This document shows, piece after piece, positions 42,048-54,539 of a DNA stretch of 64,000 nt. The notes below the pieces were generated by a model. The model saw only the letters and a program-made list of their open reading frames with translations. It had not been told where the DNA came from and searched no databases. Numbering within the stretch: the first letter of the stretch is position 1; every line of letters begins with the position of its first letter. Made by a program: the position numbers and the translations under genes. Origin of the DNA: Petrolisthes cinctipes (Eukaryota; Arthropoda; Malacostraca; Decapoda; Porcellanidae); the NCBI GenBank assembly GCA_033782935.1, contig JAWQEG010004748.1, forward strand, positions 55,369 to 119,368, written 5' to 3'.

Positions 42048-42205
42048 AACACTTGTATCTCTCCACACTTCACAACTCACACTACCAACACTTGTCTCTC
42101 TCCACACTTCACAACCCACACTACCAACACTTGTATCTCTCCACACTTCACCTAAATTTTAAAACACTTGTGTCTCTCCACACTTCACAACCCACACTAT
42201 CCAGT
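42048..42205 (+). repeat. 39-bp minisatellite, about 4 units
   Basis: AACACTTGTATCTCTCCACA begins each unit, followed by CTTCACAACCCACACTACC. The third unit has a different end. Confidence 0.85.
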
Positions 42206-43485
42206 GTCCACAATGTCTTCTCCTCTCACCTAAAATTTTCCTCTGTTTCTGTTCATTTCTCTCGTAATTCAATACTTTATGTTCACTTGTATTAATTCAC
42301 TGCTGCTGGCTCCTGTACTGTATGCTTGTTGTAAGTTTATTAACATTTACCTGGAAATAAGACTGTCAGTTACATGTGTCGAATACCTTACTAATATAAA
42401 TATATCATACTGTATAGCCTTATAAGGACTTTAAGTGCCAACAAACGAGGTAATATCGTGTATGGTAATAAAAGTTGAGCCTCTTGTCTTGTGGGATAAA
42501 AACGAAAAAAAAAAAAATAGTCAAGTCTGCCGTGTACTGATAAATAATTATGTTAATAGTTGTTTGTCTAGAACTGGCAACCTCAGTCAGTAAACGTCAG
42601 TGACCACACCAGCATTACCGGAAACACTCTTCCTGGTAAGACTAATAATATTCATAGTTGCTTCGTCACAACCTTCTCCAATTACTCCCTATTTTACTTC
42701 CCAACACCTAAACCTGAGAGTCCAGCTATACAAACCAAAACAGGGTAGATTTTACATAAGAATGTCTATTAATAACTTGGATTACAACGTACTGTACGAC
42801 ACACTATTCATCAAGTGTTATATTCCACAAAACCTACACAAATACAACACTTCCTTGTTTAAATTGGCATGGTATTATTTTTTGCTTTGCTGGAGGTGAA
42901 AGTACTGTAGTTTACAGTTTAATGACTGAAAAAAATATACGAGAAGTCTAAATGAGAAGTAAATTACTTCTATTTTAGTAATCTTGTGTAATCTTCTGTC
43001 TGTTTATATCTTTTCTGGCATTTTCACTGTGAACTACTGTCACTCCAAGAGAAAAACTGTCAATTCCCGCCAAAAAAAAATAAAAAAAATAAAAATAAGC
43101 CGAGATAAATCTGTGGATAAGACTACGAAATGTCAACTCAAACAATTTACTCTTTAAGAAGTTTAATTGATATCTATAGTGTACTTTCAATTTCCAATCA
43201 TAAAGTGTCAAAATTAAGATCCACTCTGTAAAGAATAGAAAGTGATTTTGGACCGTGTGTGAAAACAGGAGAGAGGTAAAGAGGTAAAGAGAAGAGGTAA
43301 AGGTAAAAGGTTGGGAATTACAGCAAGGAAGAATCTTCATCAAATTAATAAACTGATTTTTATAGATTTCAAAGAGTTACTCAATATTGAGGCACAATCT
43401 CGTTGTAAAAAAAAATGAGGTTTACTTCTCTGAATATAACAAGAATATCACTGTTGAAGCATTAAAGAGTTAGTATACTTCTGAT

Positions 43486-43784
43486 ACATTGGAGTGCCTT
43501 GATTCCTCCAAAATATGCCAGGAAACAGGACCATATTAACAGTAACAATGGTGTCCTGTTGCTTGGAATAGTTTGGAGGAATAAGTTGCTCCAGATTTAC
43601 CACCGAGAACAATGATACAAACATTAATAAAATCCAAACAGCCTCAAGGGGCAAGTACATGCAGTGTAGGTAAATCTGGAGCAAATGATTCCTCCAAACT
43701 ATTCCAAGCAACAGAACACCATTGTTACTGTTAATCTGGTCCTGTTTCCTGGCATACTTTGGAGGAATCAAGGCACTCCAATGT
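43486..43784. mobile_element. Palindrome of two 115-bp hairpin repeats (copies 5 and 6)
   Basis: Copy 5 (43486-43602) starts ATTGGAGTGCCTTGATTCCT and ends CTCCAGATTTACC. Copy 6 (43669-43784) is its reverse complement, starting GGTAAATCTGGAGCAAATGA, with roughly five or six mismatches over about 116 bp. A unique spacer of about 66 bp separates them. Each copy is itself an imperfect hairpin, so this is a palindrome of palindromes. Confidence 0.88.
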
Positions 43785-43833
43785 AGGTAACAAAAGTGAA
43801 TTACCCCCTCAAGCTAATGTGTGGAAGTATAAT

Positions 43834-43998
<165 letters not shown>

Positions 43999-44166
43999 TA
44001 TATGGTTTGTAAGTGTATTATATCCCTCTACTGGAAAAAAATAACACCAAAATAATTACTGTATAACATTACTAAGAAGATTAATCAATGGAGTAACCTA
44101 TAATAATGATTGATCTTGTTAATGTAGAGTTTAATAATTAACCTTGGCGGGAGAATCTGGAGTTAA

Positions 44167-44340
44167 TTAAGGGACCCTAGCTGTGATATAGTCGGAAAAT
44201 TGGTTTGTAAAGGAGTCCTTCCAATATTGCCACGAAACACACACACAACACACACACCTATAGGGAAGGAGCGTGTTTCGTGGCATAGTCAGGAGAAATC
44301 AGAAGCCTCCAATTCCCTTACACGATCACAGGGTCCTTAA
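44167..44340. mobile_element. TTAA-ended MITE, copy 2
   Basis: TTAAGGGACCCTAGCTGTGA on the left and ATCACAGGGTCCTTAA on the right. A CACA-rich expansion (ACACACACACAACACACACA) splits the centre, next to the CACGAAAC/GTTTCGTG inner stem. Confidence 0.75.
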
Positions 44341-44367
44341 GGGAGTATTTGCCATGGTAAATTAATA

Positions 44368-44403
44368 AAAAATAAAAAAATAAAAAAATAAAAAAATAAA
44401 AAA
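44368..44403 (+). repeat. (AAAAAAT)n run
   Basis: About five units of a seven-base A-rich repeat. Confidence 0.85.
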
Positions 44404-44459
44404 TGAAAAGTTGTACTATCACATCTGGGCCAGCAAAGTTAATGGGTAAGTTTTGTGTT

Positions 44460-44574
44460 GGTAAATCTGGAGCAACTGAATCCTCCAAACTATTCCAAGC
44501 AACAGAACACTATTAATTTTTGCTCTTGTGGTCGTGTTTCCTGGCATACTTTGGAGGAATCGAGGCACTCCAAT
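44460..44574 (+). mobile_element. 115-bp hairpin repeat, copy 7
   Basis: GGTAAATCTGGAGCAACTGA to CGAGGCACTCCAAT, the same orientation as copy 6, with a different AT-rich centre. Confidence 0.85.
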
Positions 44575-44879
44575 CTATCAAAAGTATACCCATCCCCTTA
44601 AAAACAGAGGAATGATGTGTCCAAGTTAGTTGTTGTATGGTTTAGGCTTTTATTGAGTAAGATGACACAAGGAAGGAGAATGATACCTACAAAACATTAC
44701 ACAATACAATCCATAATGACAGACTCCCCATACTGTAGTCTGTGTTACCTGGTTGGTGGATGAATTGGTAACCCAGCACCCTAACAAGAGGCCTAGACGC
44801 TCTGGTGATACTATACTTGTTATGATTGTTTCTTTATGATGTGTAGGAAGGAATTATCTATGAGTATACCAGCAGATAA

Positions 44880-45044
44880 TTAAGAGATCCTGTGATGTAG
44901 TCAGAAAATTGGGGATAAATGAGTTCTTTAAATATTGCCACGAAACAAGCTCCTTCCATGTAGGTGGTGTTTCGTGGCAATATTTGAAGGACCAGGACTC
45001 TCTATTTAACTCCAATTTTCTGACTACATCACAGGGTCCTTTTA
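44880..45044. mobile_element. TTAA-ended MITE, copy 3 (best palindrome)
   Basis: TTAAGAGATCCTGTGATGTA with GTCAGAAAATTGG on the left is mirrored by CCAATTTTCTGACTACATCA with CAGGGTCC on the right. The central stem is CCACGAAACA/TGTTTCGTGG. The right TTAA is degraded to TTTA. Confidence 0.8.
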
Positions 45045-45390
45045 GGAATACATCTCTCGGTTGCATAACGTAAAATATTTGTATCTAGATAAGCACAATC
45101 ATCATCTAGTTCATACCGACGTTTTTTTGTATTGTTGTTAATCAGTAGACTCGGTGGTACTCTCTTCACCCCACATAACATAAGCCAAGATAATAATACA
45201 GTGTTAGTAGCTACAAGGAAAATACTTCTGTAAAACGGGGTTGTCTGGTCCGGTGGTGGTGGTGGTGGTGGTGGTGGTGGTGGACTGACAGAAATGGTAC
45301 CGTACATACTGGATTTATACTTTATAGATTTTCCCACAACCCAACATAAAGTTTGGAATGGGAGCAAAATGGCCTAACTAACCTGAAGAT

Positions 45391-45455
45391 GAATAATGGG
45401 CCTATCCTGTTGCTTGGAATAGTTTGGAGGAATCAGTTGCTCCAGATTTGCCAAC
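45391..45455. mobile_element. 115-bp hairpin repeat, copy 8 (half)
   Basis: Only the GTTGCTTGGAATAGTTTGGA / GGAATCAGTTGCTCC arm remains; the opposite arm is absent. Confidence 0.75.
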
Positions 45456-46085
45456 ACTATGTGAAAATACTTATTACATTATACAAAACATCGTTACATT
45501 TCGAGGGACAATATTTATGACAACAAACGATTGCTAAATGAAAGAAAGTTTACATCAGCACCAATGAAGATGTAACATATTCTCATCAACACTACCACTA
45601 TTCCCTCGTGTTCACCGGATGGATGTTGTTGTTGTTGTTGTTATTGTTGATGTATCTGTTTCAAGACTCTGGCTGGTGTTACTAAACTAAGGGATATGAA
45701 AATTTAATAAACATGTATATTCTTCTTTCTCGACCCAAACACCTCTTATATTATAGTGTCTGTCTTGTCATAACAGAACAAGATGCTGCTTATCACAATT
45801 TTCCATATCCAGGCTCCCCTACAATAATTAATGTATGTAGCCTATGTATCAAGATGTGTCAGTTTGTTTCATTGGTAACTGAAGAGGAAGAAAGACCCTG
45901 AAGGAGGAGATAGAGAAGTGAGACAACAATCACGAAGGAAAAAAGAAGGCAAGGAGTGACAGATGAAGAATCCCTCTGAAGGAAATCCATCTTTAGCAGT
46001 TCGAACTTGCATTATTTTCAACATGACACGTCTATAAATTACGTTACTATAGATATAATGACCAAGGTAAAGAGATAGTCTATTG
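45456..46085. other. No recognised feature
   Basis: AT-rich sequence with one (GTT)n run at about 45626-45650. No coding exon is seen. Confidence 0.5.
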
Positions 46086-46090
46086 TGGGC

Positions 46091-46209
46091 ATTTTGGAGT
46101 TCACGTAACGTAGTCCCCTAAATACTTCAACAAAACAGATCCCCTATTCGTTTATCGAGATGGTCTGTTTCCTTATATATATTTTGGAGGATTCGGTAGC
46201 CCTCCAGTT
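46091..46209. mobile_element. 115-bp hairpin repeat, copy 9 (diverged)
   Basis: TTTGGAGTTCACGTAACGTA on the left and ATTTTGGAGGATTCGGTAGC on the right, with an AAACAGATCCCC..GGTCTGTTT inner stem like copy 2. It lies 10 bp from a different MITE. Confidence 0.5.
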
Positions 46210-46219
46210 CAGCATGTAC

Positions 46220-46439
46220 AGTCGGCCTCAGAAATTCGTACACAGGACATTAATTGGTTAAAAGTGGTCTATATTCCACACATACTGTAGGCATTGTTCT
46301 TCTGATTGATTCAAGTATTAGCCAAACAACATTACTATAGAAAGAAAAGTTTGGTGATAGGAAATTAATGTAGTAAATTTACTAGTCGTTACGAACCTTT
46401 GATGTCACAGTGGTGTATACGAATTCCTGAGGTTGACTG
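46220..46439. mobile_element. TA-flanked MITE, Tc1/mariner-like termini
   Basis: Left end CAGTCGGCCTCAGAAATTCG and right end, in complement, CAGTCAACCTCAGGAATTCG; four differences in 25 positions. TA on both flanks. 220 bp, noncoding. The form CAGT..TTCGTA.AC resembles ends of Tc1/mariner elements. Confidence 0.87.
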
Positions 46440-46447
46440 TACATATA

Positions 46448-46680
46448 CTATTCATACCCCAAACTTCTCTATGACACTAACATTTCCCTTTAAAGTTTTC
46501 CAGCTAACTTCACCAGACTACTATTCATACCCCAAACTTCTCTATGGCACTCACATTTCCCTTCAAAGTTTTTCAGCTAATAACTTCACCAGACTACTAT
46601 TCATACCCTACTATTTATACCTCAAACTTCTCTATGACATTTCCCTTCAAAGTTTTCCAGCTAACTTCACAAATCAAACT
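46448..46680 (+). repeat. Tandem repeat of about 70 bp, about 3 units
   Basis: TATTCATACCCCAAACTTCT recurs at about 46448, 46522 and (as TTATACCTCAAACTTCT) 46611, each followed by ATTTCCCTTCAAAGTTTTCC or a variant. It ends in a T-run at 46691-46706. Confidence 0.8.
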
Positions 46681-46907
46681 GTCATGATACTTTTTTTTTT
46701 TTTTTTAATGAACCTTCTTTATTTATAACTTATCAATACTTCCCCTATTCCTTTTGATGTGCCTTTTTAATACATTATCATAATATTCTTCTTTAATTCA
46801 CAACTTTATTTATACCTTCCCCTGTTACTATTAATGAGACTTTTTTTAATACACATCTTAATACATAATGTTCCTCTCAATTCATAACAAACCTTCCCTT
46901 GTTCCTA

Positions 46908-47171
46908 TTACTTTTAAACATCTTCAATTTATTACTTTTAAACATCTTCTATTAGTTTTAAACATCTTCTATTACTTTTAAACATCTCCTATTACTTTTA
47001 AACATCTTCTATTAGTTTTAAACATCTCCTATTACTATTAAACATCTCCTATTACTTTTAAACATCTTCTATTACTATTAAACATCTCCTATTACTTTTA
47101 AACATCTTCTATTACTATTAAACATCTTCTATTACTTTTAAACATCTTCTATTACTATTAAACATCTTCTT
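46908..47171 (+). repeat. 20-bp minisatellite, about 13 units
   Basis: Unit ATTACTTTTAAACATCTTCT with variants at base 5-6 (ATTAG, ATTACTA) and TCTCCT for TCTTCT. The variants alternate, suggesting growth in dimers in the right half. Confidence 0.93.
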
Positions 47172-47185
47172 TTAGTAACATTAAA

Positions 47186-47234
47186 GTCGTCTGTTTCCTG
47201 GCATAGTTTGGAGGAATCAGAAGCCCACCAATTA
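47186..47234. mobile_element. 115-bp hairpin repeat, copy 10 (half)
   Basis: CTGTTTCCTGGCATAGTTTG with GAGGAATCAGAAGCCCACC. The AGAAGCC ending is shared with the TTAA-ended MITEs, so this half is a mosaic of the two families. Confidence 0.65.
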
Positions 47235-47316
47235 ACCCTCAAAAGAATCTCCCCTCAAGCATCGTAATGTTGTGGTAATAATAATAGTTTTAAGGGGAGA
47301 GGAGAATACTTTTGGT

Positions 47317-47436
47317 AGATTGGAGCGACTTGATTCCTCCAAACTATGCCAGAAAACAGGACCAAAGGAATAAATATAATGGTTGGCCTGTTGCTTGGAA
47401 TAGTTTGGAGGAATAATTTGCTTCGGATTTACCAAC
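47317..47436 (-). mobile_element. 115-bp hairpin repeat, copy 11
   Basis: ATTGGAGCGACTTGATTCCT to TTTGCTTCGGATTTACC; both arms present and paired over about 40 bp. A (GTT)n run follows at 47455-47481. Confidence 0.82.
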
Positions 47437-47558
47437 ACTGTATTCTCCCCTGAAGTTGTTGTTGTTGTTGTTGTTGTTGTTTTCCAAGTTACTTTCCTCG
47501 TGTTGTAAGGGGACGGATATTACGTCAACTATTTCGATGACCGCATGAACTCTCTTTG

Positions 47559-47785
47559 GTGTATAACGTGTGTATTAATAACGGTGTATTTATCATGTAA
47601 CACCTCTTCTGAGCCTTCTTAGTGTATAACGTGTGTATTAATAACGCTTTATTTATTATGTAACACCTCTTCTGAGCCTTCTTAGTGTATAACGAGTGTG
47701 TGTATAACGCTGTATTCAATATGTATAACAACACCTCTTCTGAACCTTCTTAAGTGTATAACGTGTCATTAATAACGTTATATAC
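47559..47785 (+). repeat. 63-bp minisatellite, about 3.5 units
   Basis: Each unit starts GTGTATAACGTGTGTATTAA or a variant and ends CACCTCTTCTGAGCCTTCTTA. The third unit has internal changes; the fourth is partial. Confidence 0.88.
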
Positions 47786-49080
47786 CGGGTACAGTAATGC
47801 ATAACACCATACCTAGGCAGACTATCATCAAATTCTTCTCTCCCTCATCACACACACCTTTCCAATCTACTAAAACACGTATACTCACAACCACAACAAT
47901 AATATGCAATAAACATGCAATTCACAACAAAAATTATGTATGTAAATTATAAGGGAAGAATGTGCAGCTATAAGTAAGTCCTTTATGGCCCACCGTATGA
48001 CATATATATAAGATCCCTTGGGCCACTAAGGTGATTTACTACAGCCAGGAAATCCTATATCCTATGCTTGCTATGGGAAGGGTGGACATTAATTAAAAAG
48101 TAGAGCTCACACCTACATGAACCGTGTCTTATCAAATGATCTAGCATGTAATAATTAAAATAAACCATGTGAGGAGGATATGTTGTAAGTCTGTCTGTGG
48201 CCACGTGCATTTAGTTAGTTGCCTTCCTTCCTTACTTAGGGTGTAGTGTTGGCTTAATGATCAAAGCTATTAATTAATGCACTGATATTAGATGACACTT
48301 CACTCAAATATGTGGTTGGTGTTAGCAATACTTTTCACTCAATAATTACGGTAATCTGTTGTGATCATCTCTTCTAATTAACGCCATGAGAAATATGATG
48401 TACCCCTAAAAAAAAATCTAACTGTATGGGGCTTTTATAGGAGGTGACTTTCTTAATTTTCCAACCAACTTTGACACTTGATGATGAAGTCAGAGCAAAC
48501 AAACTTGGACGGGTAAGTGACATACATTCAAGTTTACATACAACTCCCCTAGACTATATATAATCTCATCCATGGTTTGGTGCAACTCAACGTGGTGGGT
48601 TCTTTCTTTGTTTACCGAGGCGTGTGTGTGTGTGTGTGTGTGTGTTGAGGGGAAGGGGAGGGGTGTGTGTGTTCAGGTGAGGCTCGTCATGTGATTACTG
48701 ACTGAGTTTATAAATGTGTACAGTATTATAGTGTTGACAATAACAATGGTGTGTGTGTATGTGTGTTTGTGATTGCCTGCTACTGCGTCTGGCCACCACC
48801 ACCACCACCAAGCTACGTGTGCCCCCACCCCACCCCATCCCACTCCACTCCACCCCTTCCCAACTTGTAAACCCCGCGCTGGCCGTGTCTCATCTCTAGT
48901 GATACTCAAGCTGTAGTGCACGAGTAGTAGTTCATCTGTACATACGGCAACAGGGCCATTCAAAACTAAATGTACAAGTCTTACTAAACACAGGCTCCAG
49001 TGCAATACAACAAAGTTACTTGTTGTTATTACTTTATACATTCAACATTATAATTAGAGTACATACTGAACGACGTTGGT
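47786..49080. other. No recognised gene
   Basis: Mixed sequence with a (GT)n run at 48622-48644 and short (ACC)n/(TGGTGG)-type runs. No coding exon is seen on either strand. Confidence 0.45.
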
Positions 49081-49559
49081 TTGAGTGAGTGAGTGAGTGA
49101 GTGAGTTTCACGGCATGACGGAGTGTTGGGTGGTGGGTGGGGTGTTGCAGGCAGGGTGTGCAGCGTGGTGGCCGGGGTGGTAGTGGTAGTGGTGGTGGGC
49201 ACACATTGCTCGTACTATCTGTCCCTGCAGCCCAGCCTCACCCACTCCCCGCCCCGCCACCACCACAGGCCAAACACACTGCTTATCCCAGCTATATCAC
49301 TCTCACTAACACACACAAAGAGGAGGGCTAAGTTGTGTTGCACGAGGAAGGAAGCACGGCCTCCCACAGCGCCAGTTGCAGGCCTCTCTTGTTGCAGCCA
49401 CTAAAGTACTACTATCACGTCCACCTGTCCTTTGTCACACTACACTAGTTATATTTCTTCTTAACATTCACTAAATTAAATATGTTAAGTTGGTAGTGTT
49501 ACACCACAACCATCAATAGTTATCACAACATTGGCTCTCAGACAGTCTTAGTAGAGGCT

Positions 49560-50540
49560 CATGTAGTAAACACGAGGGTAGTGTTGAGGGCGGGGTTGGC
49601 AGCCTATCGGATGGCAAGTTGTAAAGTGAATGACGAGCCCAGGTCCTTAGAGAGTATAGGGGGATGCAAAGGAGAGGTGGTGAGGGCCGGGCTGAGGGAG
49701 AAAGAGGAGAGCGGCGGGTACCAGCTGAGGCGGGCGGGACGAGGGCCGCACCTCTTAGCGGCTGAGCGGCGCACCTCACACTGCCTCTCTCAACCGTACG
49801 AGCCACACCGCCGCCCGTACGCTGTAGGCCCGCCACGCGCGGCTGTGCGGGGACACTACCCCGCTTCCCCCACACACCAACGCACCCACGCACACACTCA
49901 CACATGCAACACTCGCGCCGTATCACAAGCTGCACATTACACCTCTGTCCCGACCACACACACCAGTGGCAGAAGTAGTGGTGGTGATTGTCAACCTATA
50001 TAACCTTAGATCTATATCGTGTTATCAACAATTTGTCTTACTCATATCAATGACAGAATATTAAACTCTACGACTGACCTTATTAAATTAAAGGGTTATT
50101 ATATTTGTAATAAGACAGATTAAGGACAGAAGAGAGCCTATAGCAAGGAGTTGATTGACACACAGAGAGAGAGGATGGATGGTTGGTGATGAAATTATCT
50201 ATGGTGAGGGCCAGGACAGACGAGGCCAGATCCGTGCTTTACCCACAGGAACCTACCAAGGACAATCTGATGAGGAGCACTGCACGGGGCGCCAGCAGCC
50301 TTGGGCCCGGGTCATAGGACCAGTGGGCTGGCTGGGCGGCGGCGGCGGCACTAACAAGTACGGCGCACAAAGATAGCTATGGGAGGGAGAGAGTAGGGTG
50401 TAAAGAGAGCCAGGGGTAGAAAGAGAGTGAGGGAAGGAGAGAGGTAGGTAGGTAGGGAGGGAGGGGTGTAGGGAGGAGGCAGTCTTGGTCCGCCGCCGCA
50501 GCCGCTGTGGTGCTCCGTCGCAACATCTTGCAACCACGCC
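49560..50540 (-). promoter_or_regulatory. GC- and CpG-rich island, candidate promoter
   Basis: Much richer in GC and CpG than the surroundings (for example GGCGGGCGGGACGAGGGCCG near 49730 and CGCCACGCGCGGCTGTGCGG near 49831). It sits upstream of the BTB-ZF gene, so it may hold its promoter and first exon. No TATA box or certain donor was found, and it could serve an unseen gene on the plus strand. Confidence 0.3.
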
Positions 50541-50735
50541 GGCCTAACCCCCAGGCCACCCCGCTACCTCAATCTTCCCACTCCCTTCGTCCACCCTCCT
50601 GCAATGATTCGGCCAGCCATACCCTTCCTTCCCTCCACCCAACCAACCACCCTTGTCCCTCCTGTGTGTGGGGTGGGGTGGGGGGGTTACGAGGCCGTGA
50701 CACTGACTGGCCTGCCTCCCGTGCTCTCCCCTCTC

Positions 50736-50766
50736 CCTGCCCTGCCCTGCCCTGCCCTGCCCTGCC
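50736..50766 (+). repeat. (CCTGC)n pentanucleotide run
   Basis: About six units of CCTGC in a pyrimidine-rich stretch. Confidence 0.85.
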
Positions 50767-51175
50767 ATCACCTTTCACCTTGTTGTGTCACTCCCTAACG
50801 CAGTGGTGTAGTGTAAGATAAGCACCCATGCACCCTTGTCCCCCACACCCTGTCTGCTTGCTTCCTTCCTTCCTTCCATGTGTGGTGGTGGTGGTGGTGG
50901 TGGAGGTGGTGGTGTCAGTAGTATTTGTGTAAGCGTGTAGTACAGCCGTGCACTGTTTTAATTTAACAGTGTGTGTGTATAGCAATGTAGCTTAGCACCC
51001 ATCCACACTTGTCCCCACACTCTGCTTGCTTTCTTTCCCTATTCCTCCATATCGGTACAAAAATATAATTACACACAGGTTTTGTACATCCGATCCCCGT
51101 CACCGTTGTCACCCCGTTGTTCCCTCATCTTCCCTTCCCGTTCCTGTTTCCACCCCGTTGACACCCAGCGTGATC

Positions 51176-51176
<1 letters not shown>

Positions 51177-51207
<31 letters not shown>
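51177..51207 (+). repeat. (GT)n microsatellite
   Basis: About 15 GT units; a (CT)n block follows at about 51275-51326. Confidence 0.9.
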
Positions 51208-51208
<1 letters not shown>

Positions 51209-51294
51209 GGGTGGGTACAGACGGCAGGGTGAGATGTAGGGAAGGCGTGGAGTGAGGCAGGTCCTGGCGGCCTCTCTCCCTCTCTCTCTCTCTC

Positions 51295-51328
<34 letters not shown>

Positions 51329-51514
51329 GACTCGGTCGCTCTCACTCTCTCCTTTGTCCCCACTTGGCTTGCTACTCCCCCCTCCCTCCTCTCCCGTGGC
51401 ACACTGTCCTTGGCACTTCCCCCTACCTGGCACCCCATGCACCTTCGTGGCACACAATCAGTCTCCTCCCTGCAAACATTACTCCTCTGTTTTATTCTTA
51501 CCTTGTCACCTTCT

Positions 51515-51760
51515 ATCATGACCTGTCAGTACTCCACCTACAACAACATTACACTCCTTCCTGTCCAAGTTACACCTTTAACTCTTCACTCCTACATTCA
51601 AGACACACTCCCTATCATGACCTGCCAGTACTCCACCTACAACAACATTCCACTCCTTCCTGTCCAAGCTACAATGTATCTCTCTTCACTCCCACTTTCA
51701 CGACACACTCCCTAGGCTACACACACACTTACTTGTCCTACACACACCTTAACTCTTCAC
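51515..51760 (+). repeat. Degenerate minisatellite with CTCCACCTACAACAACATT
   Basis: CAGTACTCCACCTACAACAA recurs at 51528 and 51627, followed by CATT(A/C)CACTCCTTCCTGTC. Later shorter blocks share TCTTCACTCCCACTTTCAC. The clean period is about 99 bp for two units. Confidence 0.75.
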
Positions 51761-51899
51761 TCCCACTTTCACAATACACATGCACCCTCCCACATTCCTC
51801 TCCTGTCCTACACTGTATCTCTTCACTCCCACTTTCACGACGACTCATACCCTCCCACATTCCTCCTGCCACTCCCACATTTTGTTTTTACTAAGGGTT

Positions 51900-54100
51900 T
51901 GGGGGAAAGGGAGAGAATGAGTAGTAAAGGTATCACGATATATACTCCATATAGCCACAATCTTCCCTTCATCATATACCTTACCTTACCACACCCACAA
52001 TCAAAATACACTCCTTGTTTACTCCTTCCTATAAAGTATAATGCTCTCGGATGTGAAATGATATAGAAGTTGTTGTTGTTGTTGTTGGTGATACTACTAT
52101 TATATACAGCACATGTAGACTGAACTATCATCTTTCTTTAATGTTACTCTATAATTATACAGTAGGTGATGTCATAATATTTGTGGTATTGTGATGGTGT
52201 ACTTGGTTAGTTAGATCGCTTCGTTACAATGATAGGCTGGTAGGTGATGGAATTAGTGGGTTTGGTTGGATAGTTGTCTAATTTGTCGTAGTAACGTGGG
52301 TGGTAAAGGAGGTTTAGCCCAACAAGTCAAGTCATTTGGACAGGTAACACAGATTTAGACCGAAGACAAGACAATAATTACAGTATTTGTACAGGTAACC
52401 ACAGAGGAGTTATATCCATGATGTGACACACAGCGTCCCCCTCATGTCATGATGGGCGGTGAGGGGGACGTAACAACTATCATTTGGAGGCTGCTGAGGT
52501 CTTAAAAGGGAAAAAATGAGGTAAAAATAAAATTGCCGTAAATACAATCTCCAGCAGTACTGCCCCCGACAATAAAACTCGTCTTGAGTTAGTCAACGTG
52601 GAGATGAACCAACTGTACAACCCACCTGCTTAGTTACTCATTGTACAGCTCACTTACTAACCTTACTTTAGCCCAGTATATAAAAATAAGAAAGCAAAGC
52701 TGCAACGGCCCATTAAAATACACTAAAAATTTTTAGGGTTAATTACCCCGAGGTTAAGAACCCCTGCCTGGCCTTGGTATTTTAAAGAGTTCATAATCAA
52801 CCTTTTCGTTGACTGCTAAACAGACCACATAGCAAGGAAAGTGACAGAGTAATACCACATACCCGATCACATACACATTACTCCATCGTGTATAGGGAAG
52901 TCTGTACAACCCCAATGCTCATAGGACTTTACATATGGGTACTGGTCTTCTCAACGGCACAGAGAGGGGGGACGCGGGGGAGGGTCCTATACGCCACGCC
53001 CTTGTCCTTAGCTTGCCCTTCTGACAACTCCCACACAGTTCTATCTACCAAGCCTCACCCTATCATACTGTGGTGGTATATAAGGCTGAGTTTTATATAC
53101 GTCTCAGCATCCTATTAGTCAGTTTGGTAAGGGGTCTGATATGGATTGGGTGGTTGTAGTTTTGAAGTCGTCGTCATGCCCTGCCACCAATTCCTTCCTA
53201 ATGCCCTGTCCTTATCACCAGCCCCTACCTAATGCCTTGCTCCCATCCCCAGTCCCCTTCTTTATGTTGTGCCCACAGCCCCATCCTTTATGCAAGCCCT
53301 GCCCTTACGAATATCACCAATACCTTCCCTCTGTTCTGCCCTTGTCATACCCTGCATCCTTGCCCTCGCCCCATCCGTGGAGGACCCTGGAGAAGTTGCC
53401 TGTCGAATATTAATTGCTACGGCAAGATATACTTCCATTAGCCGCATATTCCACCCTCCCAAACCAACCCTGTCTCTATCTCTCCCTCCCTCCTTCCCTC
53501 CCTCACCTCTTCTGACCCGTCCACCCTTCTCCACTTATCGCTGCCCCCACCATCCAAATGAAGTAGGGGTGAGGTAGGGTGTGGCAAGGTTAGGTATAAG
53601 GGGAGAGAGAGGAAAGGGAGGGGGAAGATTTGAGTATGGTGTTTGTGAAGGGTTGGGTGAACAGTAAGCGAAAGAATAGGTAAGGACAAATCAGAGGAAT
53701 ATGTGGGTGAGAAGTGAAGGAAGCAAAACAGTACCTAGGTAAAAGGTGACGGAGCGTAAGCGTTGGGTGATTGGTTTATGAATTATTGGGTGACTGGTGT
53801 GTGGGCAGGACTACATGGGTGAGGGCCGAAGGGAAAGGAAGGTTATGCGATGAGTGAAAACAACAATGATTCTCTAATGGGATGGTTTGAGGAGGAGAAC
53901 GGAGGACTGGATAAAGGGAGGACTTGGTGACAGATGATGGACAGGTTGAGTTGAATGGATAATAGATGGAAGAAACGATGAGGCTGCAGGGTGAGAAGTG
54001 AAGAGGTGTTGGTGTTGTTGGCTGGATGAGGGAAGGGCTGGCTGGCTGCATGGGAGTAGGTGACCAGATCAACCCTTACCCACGTAACCATCAGAACAAT
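51900..54100. other. No recognised gene
   Basis: Largely unique sequence without convincing exons; 53480-53560 and 53590-53660 are pyrimidine- and purine-rich patches. Short open frames here show no homology that I recognise. Confidence 0.45.
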
Positions 54101-54539
54101 GCAGGTCACTGTCTCTCTCCCTCCATCCCTCCTTCACACACAACACTGCACTACACTACACTATCATAGACACTACTCTTTCACGTACTGCTCTATACCA
54201 CACATTTCAACACTACACTACACTAATCTCATAACACTAATCTACTAGGCCTATACCACACCCATCACTACACTACACCTTCACATACATAATGCCAAAA
54301 TACACTCCACATTATACAGTACTAAACTACACAACCACACCACGAACAATTATAATCCACAATACACCATAAAATCACATAATCAAAACACACACACACC
54401 ACCACAACACTACTACCACAACCAAACCACACCATAAGGTACCACATACTCCACTACAAACACCGTACCTCACCATACACGCCTATACGCACCATAATAA
54501 TTTATAACACCCTACCCACACCACACTAATAATTAATTG

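Noticed and set aside
46908..47171. CRISPR-like array
   Set aside because: The repeats are directly adjacent without unique spacers, and the context is eukaryotic; it is a minisatellite.
49123..50003. Open frames of 90-148 codons on both strands in the GC-rich island
   Set aside because: GC-rich DNA has few stops; the proteins are compositionally biased and overlap on opposite strands without recognisable domains.
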